Shown here: positions 62,517 through 64,000 of the stretch, piece after piece | Layout: each line of letters opens with the position of its first letter | Position numbering within the stretch: position 1 is the stretch's first letter | Source: Dokdonia pacifica | Lineage (GTDB): Bacteria > Bacteroidota > Bacteroidia > Flavobacteriales > Flavobacteriaceae | NCBI RefSeq assembly: GCF_900188275.1 | Contig: NZ_FZNY01000009.1 | Location: 117,934 to 181,933, forward strand | DNA: 64,000 bases | Direction of reading: 5' to 3' | Notes under the pieces: model-generated | Databases searched by the model: none | Told to the model about the DNA's origin: nothing | What the model saw: the letters and a program-made list of their open reading frames with translations, nothing else | Position numbers and translations under genes: made by a program

Positions 62517-63310
62517 TGGAACATACCGCATCAGCACATACCGTTTTAACTTTAGAAAACCTCAGCATTGGGTATACTTCTAAAAAGGGAAATGCGATCA
62601 TAGCCTCCGATATTCAAGTAACCTTACCACAAGGACAATTGGTAGGTCTCATAGGTATTAATGGTGCCGGAAAATCAACTTTATTACGTACGCTTTCTGG
62701 TTTGCAAAATCCCCTTTCGGGAAATTGTATACTGAAACAAACCCCTATCCATTCAATTGCTCCTGAGTACTTAGCAAAGCAACTTAGTATAGTGCTTACT
62801 GGGCAAGCAATCTCAAAAAATTTAAGCGTATTAGAATTGGTGAGTTTAGGAAGACAACCGTATACCAATTGGTTAGGTACACTCACCGAAACAGATGTAC
62901 ATATGATCACCGAAGTATTAGAAGCCACAGATACCGCTCACATAAAAAACAAAAAGTGTTATGAACTTAGTGATGGGCAGTTACAACGTGTCCTTATTGC
63001 TAGAGCATTGGCTCAAGACACCTCTGTAATGATCTTAGATGAACCTATGACACATCTAGATTTACACCATAAAGCAGCCATCTTAAAACTATTGATAAAG
63101 ATTGCTCATGAGCAGCAAAAACTCGTACTTTTCTCTACACATGACATCGAACTTGCCATTGCACATTGTGATCAACTTATCGTATTACAAGAAGGAAAAG
63201 CCATCATAAACACACCAGAACAATTAATTCAAGACGGTGTATTTGACACTTTATTTCCTTCAGACAATGTGAAGTTTGACAGTGATTCAGGAAGGTTTTT
63301 GATTGGGTAA
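62516..63310 (+). CDS. ABC transporter ATP-binding protein (FecE/BtuD-like)
   Basis: This 264-residue ATPase has Walker A GINGAGKST (47-55), a signature written LSDGQ (151-155) instead of LSGGQ, Walker B VMILDEP (171-177) and an H-loop His in FSTHD (about 207). It couples ATP hydrolysis to uptake with the permease before it. ATG 62516 overlaps the permease stop. The LSDGQ form is seen in related importers and is compatible with activity. It is the last gene of the operon. Confidence 0.9.
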   Translation: MEHTASAHTVLTLENLSIGYTSKKGNAIIASDIQVTLPQGQLVGLIGINGAGKSTLLRTLSGLQNPLSGNCILKQTPIHSIAPEYLAKQLSIVLTGQAISKNLSVLELVSLGRQPYTNWLGTLTETDVHMITEVLEATDTAHIKNKKCYELSDGQLQRVLIARALAQDTSVMILDEPMTHLDLHHKAAILKLLIKIAHEQQKLVLFSTHDIELAIAHCDQLIVLQEGKAIINTPEQLIQDGVFDTLFPSDNVKFDSDSGRFLIG

Positions 63311-63374
63311 TTTTTCTTTTCTGGTTTGAAGTTTTTTGTTTCAAAGTTTCAGGTTTAAAAACGAATACACCATA

Positions 63375-63455
63375 CGTCAAGCTGAACTTGTTTCAGCTTC
63401 TCCATGAACACTTATAAATAACGTGATGGGATTCTGAAATGAATTCAGAATGACG
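63375..63455. repeat. Dispersed hairpin repeat, family 2, copy e
   Basis: A CGTCAAGCTGAACTTGTTTC hairpin and, further on, ATTCTGAAATGAATTCAGAAT followed by GACG: the family 2 core in the opposite orientation. Confidence 0.75.
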
Positions 63456-63461
63456 AAAGAA

Positions 63462-63489
63462 CAGTCATCTCGACGGCAGGAGAGATCAC
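63462..63489. repeat. Short repeat of the CATCTCGAC/GAGAGATC type
   Basis: The stretch GTCATCTCGACGGCAGGAGA followed by GATCAC is a sequence I recall as recurrent in flavobacterial intergenic regions. It is adjacent to the family 2 copy. Confidence 0.45.
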
Positions 63490-63552
63490 ACAACTAGCTA
63501 AACAATACTATTAGAAATACCCATTAGCACAAAAAAAGCTCCTCACCTCAAC

Positions 63553-63586
63553 GAGGCTTGTGCTGAGCTTGCCGAAGCATGAGATG
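63553..63586. repeat. GCTGAGCTTGCCGAAGC-type intergenic repeat
   Basis: The stretch GCTTGTGCTGAGCTTGCCGA is typical of dispersed repeats in this phylum. No ORF crosses it. Confidence 0.5.
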
Positions 63587-63743
63587 TAGACGGAGGGGAG
63601 TGATACATTCTACCACAATTGAAATCACACAAGTAAACATTTTCAACTTCAGTTTCAATTTCGATTTCAACTTCAAAATAGATGTATCATTGTGGAAAAC
63701 CGTAACGAAGTTTGAGAGATGTTATGTAGTTTAGAAATGGTGT

Positions 63744-63770
63744 AACCGTTTATAACGGTTATAAACGGTT
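63744..63770. repeat. 27-bp inverted repeat AACCGTTTATA/TATAAACGGTT
   Basis: Perfect 11-bp arms around ACGGT, with overlapping direct copies of AACGGTT. It may be an operator or hairpin. The rest of 63590-64000 shows a TTCAA-rich low-complexity stretch (63640-63676) and no gene I can support. Confidence 0.5.
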
Positions 63771-64000
63771 AAAAAACAACGAACTCAAGAGCAAATAAAC
63801 TATCAGAATATCTATAAACACATGATTTACAAAGAATTGTTCTACAAAAACAGTAGATTTGTAAGTAAGCATAAAAGATATATCGTGAATGTGTGATATA
63901 AAGTAGTTGCCTGCAAGCACAAAAAATGACAAATAAATTTCTTTCTAAAAGTGAAAATAAAAAAATTATATCCATATTTAAATATATTACCGAAACCAAA

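Noticed and set aside
63769..63999. Minus-strand frame of 76 codons at the window end
   Set aside because: It is hydrophobic and Cys/Tyr-rich, as expected for random AT-rich DNA, and has no recognisable start context or family.

Overview
The window comes from a marine-type member of the Flavobacteriaceae (Bacteroidota). The base composition is AT-rich. Several secreted proteins end in type-A type IX secretion (T9SS) sorting domains, there is an outer-membrane beta-barrel protein with a carboxypeptidase-like N-terminal domain, and TAnnTTTG-like promoter boxes occur. The palindrome TACGCTTTCGCGAAAGCGTA is scattered through genes and gaps. I recall it as abundant in Dokdonia-like genomes, but I cannot confirm the genus.

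Layout. Positions 1-10586 hold three T9SS-secreted surface proteins: a 5'-truncated one, a 1627-residue zinc carboxypeptidase, and a protein with 122-residue tandem repeats. Positions 10791-13302 are a small gene cluster (EF-hand, YHYH lipoprotein, MORN-type repeats, SCO copper chaperone). Positions 13652-43192 are the most unusual part. Five large secreted proteins (DUF285/BspA-like, two giants with C-type lectin domains inside HYR domains, a glycine-rich/Ig-like protein, and a T9SS protein with a cohesin-like N-terminus) are interleaved with three paralogous TPR sensor kinases, one LuxR-type response regulator and a stand-alone receiver-like protein. A 41-bp element with four CGTA half-sites spaced 10, 11 and 10 bp (about one helical turn each) occurs seven times, upstream of all five surface-protein genes, of the first kinase and of the receiver-like protein. 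I read this as a cell-surface regulon with its signalling genes embedded in it. Four of the five proteins lack the usual T9SS tail and end in a shared module of about 220 residues with two dockerin-like calcium loops.

Positions 43517-48503 carry an outer-membrane beta-barrel (TonB-receptor-type) protein, a BNR-repeat secreted protein and a TerB-like protein. Positions 48742-52803 look accessory: a SIR2-TPR protein (a candidate antiphage NADase), a sulfotransferase and a SulP/NCS2-like membrane protein. Positions 52959-58057 contain a FtsX-type permease, a NamZ-like exo-muramidase, a TPR protein and an S41 peptidase. Positions 58941-63310 contain a BtuG-like beta-propeller lipoprotein divergent from a binding-protein/FecCD-permease/ATPase operon, probably for corrinoid or iron-chelate uptake. 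The last 690 bp are repeat-rich and have no gene I can support.

The gaps also carry two families of dispersed hairpin repeats: a 65-bp unit with TACGCTTT/AAAGCGTA ends, and a larger element built around CATTCTGAATTCATTTCAG. No tRNA, rRNA, CRISPR array, transposase or prophage gene was seen.
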